This document shows positions 17,388 through 25,705 of a DNA stretch of 64,000 bases, in pieces (position 1 is the first letter of the stretch; each line of letters starts with the position of its first letter). The notes beneath the pieces are model-generated. The model saw only the letters and a program-made list of their open reading frames with translations, was not told the origin of the DNA and ran no database searches. Position numbers and translations under genes: made by a program. Origin of the DNA: Candidatus Methanoliparum thermophilum (GTDB lineage Archaea; Halobacteriota; Methanoliparia; Methanoliparales; Methanoliparaceae); assembly GCA_004212075.1 (NCBI GenBank), contig RXIF01000006.1, positions 172,358-236,357 on the forward strand, read 5' to 3'.

Positions 17388-18105
17388 TTGATAGATTCTC
17401 TCTACCGCGAATACTCATCGGGTCTTATCCTTCTGTGGAAACCTAAGGAGCTACCCAAACTACGAGGCACAGCTCTTGACGAGAATAGCAAAAAAGTGCC
17501 TGATTTCTTAATTCTAGATTTGAGGCAACTATCCACGGAAGGTTCACAGGTAGCCAAGAAACAAAGATTGATCAGGATTTGATATCCATAGTATTTACTA
17601 ATTCGATTAACAGCATGGTTGCTAATTTAAGAAAGTATGTTCCCAGTTTTGACATAACACCTGAGATGATAGAAGGAAAGTACCGGTGGCATTCATTTCT
17701 ATCTCTAATATTTGCTATTTCACGAAAGAAGAATGCCAAAGACTGGTTTACAGGAACCATTATAAGTTCTACTAATGTAGGCCCTGAACATCAACTTGAA
17801 CTATACCATATCTTTCCAAAAGCAATATTGAAAACAAGCGGGGATTTCAAAACACATGAAACGGATGATATTGCAAATATCGCATTCCTTTCACAAAAGG
17901 CAAACAGAACAATTTTGAAATCCAAACCCGATGACTATTAAGCAATATCGAAGCAGATCGCTTGAAAGCTCAGCTTGTTCCATTAAATACAGAGTTATGG
18001 AAAGTAGATAAGTTTAAAGATTTTATCGTAGAACGAAGAAAACTCATCAAAGAGGCTATAAATGAGTATATGAGAGAAATCGGAAAGGAATATTTCAATA
18101 CATAA
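17388..18105 (+). pseudogene. Truncated, frameshifted DUF262/DUF1524 (GmrSD-like) nuclease gene; remains of the first cassette
   Basis: The first piece has LIDSLYREYSSG-like sequence and LLWKPKELPKLRGTALDENS, then a damaged DGQQR region (about 17510-17530), all from a DUF262 domain lacking its first part. The second frame from 17579 has HSFLSLIFAISRKKNAKDWF and the HNH-like EHQLELYHIFPKAIL of DUF1524. After another frameshift at 17940 the helical tail SNIEADRLKAQLVPL runs to TAA 18103-18105. Intact relatives are modification-dependent nucleases of about 550-700 residues. It ends 22 bases before attC-like site 1, so it is the last cassette body before that site. Its left end is lost: no attC-like site is found before it. 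Confidence 0.65.
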
Positions 18106-18126
18106 CCAATTCGCCTTCGTCCGACA

Positions 18127-18217
18127 GCGTATAACACAGCATAAAAAGTTTGTGCCTTACGGCACTCACCCAAATTTTTACTTCGCAAAAACTTCTTTTA
18201 TGCTTGGAACGTTAGGC
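18127..18217 (+). repeat. attC-like site 1
   Basis: R'' is GCGTATAAC (18127-18135) and R' is GTTAGGC (18211-18217), an exact match to GTTRRRY. The L arms are CAGCATAAAA and TTTTATGCTTG, complementary with one extra base, the usual extrahelical base of attC. The centre has a GTGCC-n4-GGCAC hairpin and the block CCCAAATTTTT...CGCAAAAACTTC shared with sites 3 and 4. R'' and R' are not complementary to each other, as expected at a junction of two different cassettes. Confidence 0.8.
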
Positions 18218-18261
18218 GAAACGGTGACTTTAAGTAAGACAAAAACATTTGAGGATATAAG

Positions 18262-19239
18262 ATGAAAACGATACACAAAATAATAATCGGTGATTCCCGA
18301 AGAATGAAAGAGGTACCAGATGAATCAGTACATCTTATCATTACATCCCCACCTTATTGGCAATTGAAAGACTATGGAAATGAGAATCAAATAGGTTTTA
18401 ATGATACTTATGAGGAGTATATAAACAACCTTAATTTAGTGTGGAGTGAATGTCATAGGGTTTTACATAAGGGCTGTCGTTTATGTATTAATGTTGGCGA
18501 CCAGTTTGCTCGTTCTGTATATTATGGAAGGTATAAGGTTATTCCGATAAGAACAGAGATAATCAAATTCTGTGAAAGTGCAGGATTCGATTACATGGGT
18601 GCTATTATCTGGCAGAAAGTCACTACATGTCATACAACTGGGGGGGCAACTGTGATGGGCTCTTTTCCTTATCCAAGAAACGGGATTCTTAAATTAGACT
18701 ATGAATTTATTCTGATTTTCAAAAAATATGGAGATTCTCCAAAAGTGAGCAAAGAAATCAAAGAGCAATCAAAACTAACACAAGAGGAATGGAATCAATA
18801 CTTTACTGGACACTGGAATTTCCCAGGTGAAAAACAGGATAAACACCTTGCAATGTTTCCTGAAGAATTACCCAAGCGACTTATTAAAATGTTCAGTTTT
18901 GTTGGAGATACTGTGCTTGACCCATTTCTTGGAAGTGGAACTACCTCTTTGGCGGCTAAGAACCTGAGTAGAAACTCAGTGGGATATGAAATAAACGAGG
19001 ATTTTTTACCTATCATAAAGAAAAAACTTGGACTAAAACAAAGTACTATTTTTCAAAATGTTGAATTTGAGATAATCAAGCAAGAAAATGTGAAAATAGA
19101 CTTTAAAGAAGAGATTAAAAGACAGCCTTATATCTTCAAAGATCCTATAGGATTTGATAAAAAGATTAATCCTAAGAAATTAAGATTTGGCTCTAAAATA
19201 GACAATTCTCATCTGAAAGGGAAACATATTATACTGTGA
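18262..19239 (+). CDS. Site-specific DNA methyltransferase (beta class, probable N4-cytosine), M.MjaI-like
   Basis: A 325-residue modification enzyme. Catalytic motif IV TSPPYW (about residues 29-34) comes before AdoMet-binding motif I DPFLGSGTTSLAA (about 218-230), the beta-class order. SPPY points to N4-cytosine methylation. ATG 18262 follows TTGAGGATATAAG, a good ribosome-binding site. The stop overlaps the next gene's GTG by four bases. It is followed by an SNase-like gene and an MjaI-like nuclease, so it should protect the host at the nuclease's site; MjaI-type enzymes recognise CTAG, and the same here is inference. Confidence 0.88.
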   Translation: MKTIHKIIIGDSRRMKEVPDESVHLIITSPPYWQLKDYGNENQIGFNDTYEEYINNLNLVWSECHRVLHKGCRLCINVGDQFARSVYYGRYKVIPIRTEIIKFCESAGFDYMGAIIWQKVTTCHTTGGATVMGSFPYPRNGILKLDYEFILIFKKYGDSPKVSKEIKEQSKLTQEEWNQYFTGHWNFPGEKQDKHLAMFPEELPKRLIKMFSFVGDTVLDPFLGSGTTSLAAKNLSRNSVGYEINEDFLPIIKKKLGLKQSTIFQNVEFEIIKQENVKIDFKEEIKRQPYIFKDPIGFDKKINPKKLRFGSKIDNSHLKGKHIIL

Positions 19240-19550
19240 AGGAAATAATCTCATCAGAAATTTTGATTTTAAATAATGGATTAAAAATCAGGTTATTGGG
19301 TGTAAAAGAAAGACCAGAAAAGAATGGAGAGGCTATTCAATTTTTAAGAGAAAAAGCCTGTGGACAAAAGGTATTCATAAAGTTCGATACTACGAAGTAC
19401 GATGAGAAAAATAACTTGCTTTGCTATCTCTATCTGTGGAACAAGATTTTTCTAAATGCCCATTTGATTAAAAATGGTTTGGTTGATGTGGATGTTGCAA
19501 AAGATTATAAATACAAATCTAAATTCTTAACTTATATGGGGACAAAATAA
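19236..19550 (+). CDS. Staphylococcal-nuclease-like (SNase/TNase) domain protein
   Basis: A 104-residue product from GTG 19236, overlapping the methyltransferase stop. It has the SNase-like OB-fold pattern: LNNGLKIRLLGVKE, REKACGQKVFIKFDTTKYDE, LLCYLYLWNKIFLNAHLIKN and GLVDVD with a final YKYKSKF. The usual catalytic Arg/Glu/Arg set is hard to place, so it may be a binding rather than a cleaving module. A stand-alone SNase-like gene between a methyltransferase and its restriction enzyme is unusual. Its stop shares one base with the next ATG, so the three genes form one tight operon within one cassette. Confidence 0.65.
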   Translation: MKEIISSEILILNNGLKIRLLGVKERPEKNGEAIQFLREKACGQKVFIKFDTTKYDEKNNLLCYLYLWNKIFLNAHLIKNGLVDVDVAKDYKYKSKFLTYMGTK

Positions 19551-20182
19551 TGGCAAAAGAATGGATATTAAATCAAGCGAATATGAGATGGGGACTGACG
19601 AAGAAAAACAAAGTTGGTCCGGTTTCGGAATTGATAAGAAAGTGTTCCCCTAAATCTTTGAAGGATTGGGAGAGGTATTATTATAACAATGTATATCCCA
19701 AACAGCATTTGGAAGAACTTGGAAGAAGGCTATACATAAAGATAACCGAAGTATGTCAAGCAGAAATTGAAAGCATAACAGAGGAAGATTGTATTGATTT
19801 TATCACCAATTTGGTAATTGGTAGAACCTACGATGGCTATCAGTCTGAAATACAAACCATTTATGGGCAATTACAAGAGGCGTTAGGTGTTAAAGTGGAA
19901 CCTGCCCCGGATGAATGGGATAGGGGATACAATGTTGATTTCTTCATCAAGGTGAGGGAGAAATATATTGGGCTTCAAATTAAACCAGCAGGGTACGCTT
20001 ACATTACCCAAATCATCAACGAACTAAAATTTCAGAAAAAGACACATGAGAAATTTACTGCCAAATATGGAGGTAAGGTGTTCTATGTTATTTCAGTAAA
20101 GGAAGGTAAGAAGAAAATCATTTACAATCCAGAGGTCATCGAAGAAATCAGAAAAGAAATTAAGAGGCTGGAGAAGGAATGA
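19550..20182 (+). CDS. MjaI-family type II restriction endonuclease
   Basis: A 210-residue protein beginning AKEWILNQANMRWGLTKKNK and VGPVSELIRKCSPKSLKDWE, which matches the RE_MjaI family as I know it. A PD-(D/E)xK-like core is visible: GYQSEIQTIYGQLQ (Glu), VDFFIKV (Asp) and LQIKPAG (Q-x-K), about residues 97-150. Its ATG overlaps the previous stop by one base. In cassette context this is a portable restriction-modification unit. The predicted target CTAG rests on the family name enzyme, not on this sequence. Confidence 0.75.
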   Translation: MAKEWILNQANMRWGLTKKNKVGPVSELIRKCSPKSLKDWERYYYNNVYPKQHLEELGRRLYIKITEVCQAEIESITEEDCIDFITNLVIGRTYDGYQSEIQTIYGQLQEALGVKVEPAPDEWDRGYNVDFFIKVREKYIGLQIKPAGYAYITQIINELKFQKKTHEKFTAKYGGKVFYVISVKEGKKKIIYNPEVIEEIRKEIKRLEKE

Positions 20183-20193
20183 CGCCACCGCAT

Positions 20194-20338
20194 CGCCTAA
20201 CACAGCATATATGCTTCGGGCTAACTAACGCCCTTGCCCTTCGGATCGCCTAACAGCATATACGGCTCGCTCCCGTTGGTCGCTCACCCAAATTCCGCCT
20301 TTGGCGGAACTTCGCATACACCGATGACGTTATACGCC
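20194..20338 (+). repeat. attC-like site 2, with an extra upstream half-site
   Basis: A first R''-type box CGCCTAAC (20194-20201) is followed by ACAGCATATATGC and GC-rich sequence. A second CGCCTAAC (20247-20254) then starts the full site, which ends in R' GTTATACGCC (20329-20338). The centre has CCCAAATTCCGCC-n4-GGCGGAACTTC, a stem with the same outer words as the other sites. The first box, with its upstream bases GCCACCGCAT, is the one complementary to the start of the methyltransferase cassette. The outer half is therefore the genuine end of that cassette, and the inner full site belongs to another, lost cassette. Confidence 0.72.
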
Positions 20339-20363
20339 ATTGGCTTAAAGAAGGAAAATAAAA

Positions 20364-21493
20364 ATGGTTGAGAAAAGAAAACTGTCTGTCTTTGAGAAGT
20401 ACCTGACACTCTGGGTTTTACTTTGCATTGGTGCAGGCATCTTTTTAAGGAAGATAGCACCTGAGGTTGCAGTCAAATTAGACTCCCTTTCAATAATGTA
20501 TCGATCCCCATTGCTATCTGTCTATTTTTATGATGTATCTAATCATGGTGAAGATAGATTTTGCAGAAGTAGTAAAACGACAAAAACGCCTAAGCCTGTG
20601 GCTTTAACATTGTTTATCAACTGGGCGATTAAGCCGTTTATTATGTATCTGATTACTTCATTCTTTTTGGGACACCTCTTTAATGGATTCTTGCCTGGGA
20701 CCGAGATTATCAAGACAGGGTAAGAAGTTGAGTTATGGAGAAGTTACATCTCAGGCGCTATTCTTTTGGGGTTGCTCCCTGCACGGCAATGGTGTTGATG
20801 TGGAGTTATCTGGCAAAAGGTAATGATAGGCTTACTTTAGTCATGTGTGCCATAAACTCTCTGACAATGCTTGTACTTTATGCACCTCTCGGAGGATTTT
20901 TACTTGGTGTAAATGCAATGCCTATACCTTGGCAAACAATCTTGCTTTCAGTAATGATTTATGTGGCTTTGTCATTGGTTGTAGGATACTTTTCACGGAT
21001 GTGGATTATCAAATCCAAATGATTAGAATGGTTTAATACAAGGTTTTTGCATCGGCTCACACCGATTAGCATAGTAGCGCTCCTTGCCACGTTAATCCTC
21101 TTGTTCTCTTTCAAAGGGAAAATTATAATGAACTATCCGCTAACAATACTATGGATTGCCATCCCGCTTTTTATCCAAACTATATTCATTTTTAGTCTGG
21201 GATACTTTGTTTTAGCGAGATTCCTAAGATTCTCCTATCATGACGCTGCCCCGTCTGCAATGATTGGTGCATCAAATCATTTTGAGATTGCAATTGCAAC
21301 AGCAACTATGCTTTTTGGATTGTCTTCGGGTGCAGCGTTAGCAACAGTAGTCGGTGTTTTGATTGAAGTTCCAGTAATGCTTATGCTTGTTTCGATTTGT
21401 AAAAGGTACTGTTATTTATTTGAAGAGTGCCATTTAGATTTACTACAATGCAAGGCTCGTTATAGAGTTGCTGAAACAGAGGGGATACGATGA
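20364..21493 (+). pseudogene. ACR3-family arsenite efflux permease, decayed cassette gene
   Basis: All parts of ACR3 are readable. There is a start MVEKRKLSVFEKYLTLWVLL and LPGTEIIKTG. After a TAA (20721-20723) and a frameshift comes [18 protein letters not shown], the family signature with its essential Cys. This continues to WIIKSK, an in-frame TGA (about 21020), then [19 protein letters not shown] and the [18 protein letters not shown] signature. A further frameshift lies near 20510-20560. The intact protein would be about 370 residues. The start has a good AAGGA ribosome site. At least four lesions make it non-functional unless the sequence is faulty. Confidence 0.85.
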
Positions 21494-21522
21494 GAGAATA
21501 TTGTTTAAAAAATGAACCAACG

Positions 21523-21606
21523 GCGTATAACACGGTGTTTGTAGGAAACTACGCTTCCTCAAATTTTGCTTTGCAAAACTTCACAAACACCGAGCCCGTT
21601 ATATAC
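21523..21606 (+). repeat. attC-like site 3
   Basis: R'' GCGTATAAC (21523-21531), arms CGGTGTTTGT and ACAAACACCG (perfectly complementary over ten bases), a centre with CAAATTTTGCTTTGCAAAACTTC, and R' GTTATATAC (21598-21606). The bases before R'', CCAACG, extend the complementarity to the start of the ACR3 cassette (CCAACGGCGTATAAC against GTTATACGCCATTGG, 14 of 15). Confidence 0.8.
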
Positions 21607-21637
21607 AATTGGTCGCTTGAAAAAGGAGAGTTAGAAT

Positions 21638-23341
21638 ATGAACGAAGAAGAAAAACTTGAATTTGAAGATCAAGAAGAAGAGCAACCGATTGAAATCCTA
21701 CCTAAAGAACGACGGGTCTATTCAGATAAACCTGATAGGAGTATTTTTGAATTATATCGCCAATATCAAAAGGGGAATTTAGAGCTACGGCCAGAGTTTC
21801 AAAGGCTTCAGGTTTGGGATAATCGAAAATCGAGTCGCTTAATAGAGTCAGTTTTATTAGAGGTTCCTATACCTGTTATTTATTTAAGCGAAGAATCGGA
21901 CAACAAGTATTCAGTCTTAGACGGACAGCAAAGACTTAATGCTTTTATTAAATTCCTTGAAAATAATCTCAAATTAAGCGGTTTGAGAATTTTAGCGGAA
22001 CTGAATGGGAAAAGATTTCAGGATATTCCAAAGAATCTTCAGGATAAATTTGAAAATGCTACCATTCGTATTATTGAAATTAGAAAAGAATCACAATCTG
22101 ACATAAAATTTGAGATTTTTGAACGATTAAATACAGGAGCAGTCCAACTCAATGCACAAGAATTGCGAAATTGTATCTATCGAGGAAAATATAACGAGTT
22201 GCTGAAAGAGTTATCTGAAGATAAGGATTTCCAATTTTTGTTGGGACTTAAAAAACCTCATCATCGTATGCAAGATAGAGAATTAATATTGCGCTTCTTT
22301 GCCTTTTACCATAATACATATCTCAAATATACCCCTCCAATGAAACGCTTTCTGAACAAGGAAATGGAGAAATATAGAAATTTAAGCAATGCTGAAGAAA
22401 AGGAACTTAGAAGTGTTTTCAAAAAGAGTGTTAGATTGTCAAAAACAGTTTTTGGAAATAAGGCTTTTCATCGATTTGCACTCGGTTCTAATAAAGACCC
22501 AAATGGATACTATGATAAGAAAATAAACAAAAGCCTTTTTGATATTATGCTGTTTGGTTTTACAATGTATGATGAAAATCAAATTATTCCAAACAGCGAT
22601 GCTATTAGAGAAGAATTATTATGGATGATGACACACGAAGAAGACTTTGTAAATGCAATTTCTGGTAGTGGAACTGACAGCAAGGAGAAAACTATAACGC
22701 GCTTTGACAAATGGCTTTCTGCTCTTAAAGAAATCGTGGGAATTCCCATGACCGAACCAAGAACATTCTCCCATCAATACAAAAAGCAACTATGGGAATC
22801 TAATTCCACTTGTGCGATATGTGGACAAAGGATTCAAATTGTTGATGATGCGGAGGTTGACCATGTAGAGCAATATTGGCGAGGGGGAAAGACGATACCC
22901 GCAAATGCACGATTAACACATCGTTATTGTAATAGAAGTAGACCACGAGATGATATACAACTTGACACCGAGAAAAAGGTTACTACTTCTACTTTTCACA
23001 CATCTCAAAGGAAATCAAAGGCTAAATATCCCAGAGTAATATCTAGGGGAGAAAGAACCCCTCGTCAAGCATTTCGTATTCCTATATTGGAGGTACTTAT
23101 AGAACTTGGCGGTAAAGGTAAAGTACATGAAGTATTAGAGAAGGTTGAGAATAAAATGAAACATATTCTTAATGATGTTGATTATGAAAAACTACCCTCT
23201 GGAGGTATGATAAGGTGGCGGAATACTGCTCAATGGGAGAGACTCGTAATGGTGCAGGATGAATTATTACGTTCAGATTCTCCCAGGGGAATATGGGAAA
23301 TTACAGAAAAAGGTAGAGAATTCTTGAAGGACAACAAATGA
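21638..23341 (+). CDS. DUF262-HNH nuclease with C-terminal Mrr_N-like winged helix
   Basis: A 567-residue three-domain protein. The N-terminal DUF262 domain (about residues 35-230) has the ParB-like motif VLDGQQRLNAF and FERLNTGAVQLNAQELRN. The middle has a Cys-type HNH nuclease: CAICG (about 393-397), then VDHVEQYWRGGKT, NARLTHRYCNRSR. The C-terminal 90 residues (FRIPILEVLIELGGKGKVHE ... IWEITEKGREFL) look like the Mrr_N winged helix. DUF262-DUF1524 proteins (GmrSD, SspE, BrxU) act on modified DNA or in phosphorothioate and BREX defence; here a true HNH replaces DUF1524. AAAGGAG precedes the ATG. The gene fills its own cassette. Confidence 0.82.
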   Translation: MNEEEKLEFEDQEEEQPIEILPKERRVYSDKPDRSIFELYRQYQKGNLELRPEFQRLQVWDNRKSSRLIESVLLEVPIPVIYLSEESDNKYSVLDGQQRLNAFIKFLENNLKLSGLRILAELNGKRFQDIPKNLQDKFENATIRIIEIRKESQSDIKFEIFERLNTGAVQLNAQELRNCIYRGKYNELLKELSEDKDFQFLLGLKKPHHRMQDRELILRFFAFYHNTYLKYTPPMKRFLNKEMEKYRNLSNAEEKELRSVFKKSVRLSKTVFGNKAFHRFALGSNKDPNGYYDKKINKSLFDIMLFGFTMYDENQIIPNSDAIREELLWMMTHEEDFVNAISGSGTDSKEKTITRFDKWLSALKEIVGIPMTEPRTFSHQYKKQLWESNSTCAICGQRIQIVDDAEVDHVEQYWRGGKTIPANARLTHRYCNRSRPRDDIQLDTEKKVTTSTFHTSQRKSKAKYPRVISRGERTPRQAFRIPILEVLIELGGKGKVHEVLEKVENKMKHILNDVDYEKLPSGGMIRWRNTAQWERLVMVQDELLRSDSPRGIWEITEKGREFLKDNK

Positions 23342-23358
23342 TAAAAAGCGACCTCCCA

Positions 23359-23445
23359 GCGTATAACACAGCATAAAAGGTTCGTGCCCAATAGCACCCA
23401 AATTTTTATTTCGCAAAACTTCTTTTATCTGCAAAACATTAGGCG
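23359..23445 (+). repeat. attC-like site 4
   Basis: R'' GCGTATAAC (23359-23367), arms CAGCATAAAAG and CTTCTTTTATCTGC (complementary with one extra base), the shared centre CCCAAATTTTTATTTCGCAAAACTTC, and R' ATTAGGC (23438-23444), one base from GTTRRRY. The bases AAGCGACC, six before R'', pair with GGTCGCTT near the start of the DUF262-HNH cassette. Confidence 0.78.
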
Positions 23446-23511
23446 AAATGAGATCGAATTTGACCTCCATAATATCGCAAATTTAAATAAAAGTAGGATA
23501 TATTCGGATAA

Positions 23512-25110
23512 GTGAAAGAGCAAGATGAAGGGTATGATATAATGAAAAATGGAGACGAAAGACATTCAAGCGTAAATTGGAGGAAAGTTTTAGATAATTA
23601 TCGCAGCAATTATAATTATGCAGAAACATGGGAAATAACAGTTTTAGAACTTCTTGCTAATGCTGTTGATGCAAAAGCCACAGATATCAAATTTAGATTT
23701 TATAGAGATGAAAATAATGTAACAATTATCTGTATGGATAATGGAAAAGGGATGAATTACTCTCAGTTCATAGAATATCATAACTTGGGCTCTTTATCAA
23801 AAGATAAAACGACTGGCACTATTGGATTTGCTGGAATTGGGGCTAAACTTTGTATCGATCTTTGCGATAAAATATATTCAGAAACTAGCAATGGGAAAGA
23901 GGTATATTCATCTGAATGGTGGTATAAAAAGACCGATATAGAACCTCATTACAGATTAGTATCGCCTCAAGAATTGCTACCATGGCCAACAGGAACCTAT
24001 ATAAAAATTATTAATTTAATCGCCCCATCACTCAACGCTGATTCGATAACGAAATTAATAATAGAGAATTATCAATATTCCATTGAACCGTACGGCCCTT
24101 TGTCAATTTTCATCAATGATAACAAAATTTTAAGCCATAGACCAACAGACACTCCCCATTCTTTCCAAAAAACGGTACGTAAAAATAAAAAACTTAAGAC
24201 GACTCTTCACATGAATGGAGAATTTTTCTTTGTGGACGATGAATATATTAAAAATACAGAAAAGATTGAAGGGGAATATAGTTCAGGTATTAATATTGTT
24301 GTTTGCGGAAAAACTATTGTAAGAGGAGAATTTTTCAACATTTTGCCTCAAATAAAACCTGGCCACCATGCCTATATAACAGGATATATCAGATGTGATG
24401 AGCTCATTGAGATTACTAAGACATCTAAAGATGATTTTAATAGAAGGACATCTATATGGTGGCATTTTATTACTAATGCCTCACAAATATTTGAAAGCTG
24501 GTTAAAAGAAATAGATAAATGGTACGAGCCACCAAGAAGAGAAGAAGAGTATTTACAAACTGTTATGAACGAAATTGAAAAAAATTTAAATACCATCATA
24601 AACAATTATCCCGAACTTATTAAGAATCTTCCTTTTCTGTCAAAAATTAAAAAACCAACTCCGATACCGGATATTGGTGGTAACCAAAAGGGGAGTGAGA
24701 TAGATGGTGGCCAATTAACAACAGGAACATTTGGTGGGGATTCCATTGGATCGGAGGAGGAAATACCAACACTTGGGCCTGATGAAGATACAAAAGGTGT
24801 AATTGTTGATGATAAAGGAGATAAAAAAGTTAAAACCCCTCAGAAAAGAGTGAAAGGACTGAAAATAATCCTATTAGGAGATGAAAATCGCAAGGAAGAA
24901 ATTTGGTTCGATCCATCAGCGGGTGCTTTTATTATAAATACTTCACACCCAGCATATATAATTGCAAAGAGAAATGTTGAAGCTTTAGATATATATGTAA
25001 CATACATATATTTAAATTACCTACTTGAATTGCAAGGTGGAATTAATGATGACGAAAAGAAGACATACCTATGGAATATATATAGCGATTATTTAGGTCA
25101 ATTGAGGTGA
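23512..25110 (+). CDS. GHKL (Hsp90-like) ATPase, MORC/MutL-type, candidate defence protein
   Basis: A 532-residue protein whose first 220 residues form a GHKL ATPase. It shows the N box ITVLELLANAVDAKATD, the G1 box MDNGKGM and the G2 lid GTIGFAGIGAKL, as in MORC, Hsp90 and MutL. The middle resembles the transducer region. From about residue 375 comes a Gly/Asp-rich linker (PIPDIGGNQKGSEIDGG, then LGPDEDTKG), and then a C-terminal alpha/beta domain I do not recognise. Start GTG 23512 is the longest option; ATG 23542 (residue 11) is an alternative. Eight bases after its stop begins a helical partner. GHKL ATPases paired with small proteins occur in phage-defence loci; this role is inference. 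Confidence 0.72.
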   Translation: MKEQDEGYDIMKNGDERHSSVNWRKVLDNYRSNYNYAETWEITVLELLANAVDAKATDIKFRFYRDENNVTIICMDNGKGMNYSQFIEYHNLGSLSKDKTTGTIGFAGIGAKLCIDLCDKIYSETSNGKEVYSSEWWYKKTDIEPHYRLVSPQELLPWPTGTYIKIINLIAPSLNADSITKLIIENYQYSIEPYGPLSIFINDNKILSHRPTDTPHSFQKTVRKNKKLKTTLHMNGEFFFVDDEYIKNTEKIEGEYSSGINIVVCGKTIVRGEFFNILPQIKPGHHAYITGYIRCDELIEITKTSKDDFNRRTSIWWHFITNASQIFESWLKEIDKWYEPPRREEEYLQTVMNEIEKNLNTIINNYPELIKNLPFLSKIKKPTPIPDIGGNQKGSEIDGGQLTTGTFGGDSIGSEEEIPTLGPDEDTKGVIVDDKGDKKVKTPQKRVKGLKIILLGDENRKEEIWFDPSAGAFIINTSHPAYIIAKRNVEALDIYVTYIYLNYLLELQGGINDDEKKTYLWNIYSDYLGQLR

Positions 25111-25117
25111 ATATAAA

Positions 25118-25675
25118 ATGATTTTTGCAAAAGAAGACATCAATACGCCCATTCCCGCAATGATAAAGAAGATTAAAAAAACAAATGGATATACGACTGA
25201 AATTGTTTTTTCCCTTCAAGATGTTATGAATAACAAACAGCTTTTAATTATTAAAGAAGAGGTAATAAATGAATTTAACAAACTATTAAGAAAAATAAAA
25301 AACATCGTAGGCACAAACATCCCATCAAAAATACCGAGAAAAAAGATATGGGAAATAGGGCATACAATTCTTGAAGAAAGGAAAAAAATTGGTAAAAAAT
25401 ATGGGGTGGATATCACTAATATTATTCAAGCAGTTGCTGAGGAAATAGGTCTTTCTAAGAGTTCTATCCAGTATATGGTTCAATTCAGTGCTATGCTTCC
25501 CAAAAATAAAGTAAGGGAGGAAATTAGTTGGGGAAAATATCAAGAGGCTATACAACTTATAAATAAAACAGATTTTAATCAATGTATTACTCTCATAGAG
25601 AAGGGCGAATTAAAAACCACTAAGGAGATAAGAAATTATGTGAGACAAAAAAATAATGAGAGGAGGACTAAATGA
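25118..25675 (+). CDS. Helical DNA-binding-like partner of the GHKL ATPase
   Basis: A 185-residue, Lys-rich protein. The region IWEIGHTILEERKKIGKKYG then SKSSIQYMVQFSAML (about residues 88-135) resembles the helical N-terminal domain of DUF1016-type nucleases (W-x-I-G-x-x-I, then S-x-x-x-L-x-x-M-x-x-F), but the PD-(D/E)xK half is not seen. The end (TTKEIRNYVRQKNNE) is helical. GAGGTGA precedes ATG 25118 by six bases. It shares a cassette with the ATPase, so the two were mobilised together and probably work together. No firm family assignment. Confidence 0.5.
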   Translation: MIFAKEDINTPIPAMIKKIKKTNGYTTEIVFSLQDVMNNKQLLIIKEEVINEFNKLLRKIKNIVGTNIPSKIPRKKIWEIGHTILEERKKIGKKYGVDITNIIQAVAEEIGLSKSSIQYMVQFSAMLPKNKVREEISWGKYQEAIQLINKTDFNQCITLIEKGELKTTKEIRNYVRQKNNERRTK

Positions 25676-25705
25676 ATACTCACTTCAGTATAATTGGTGC
25701 CCTTT

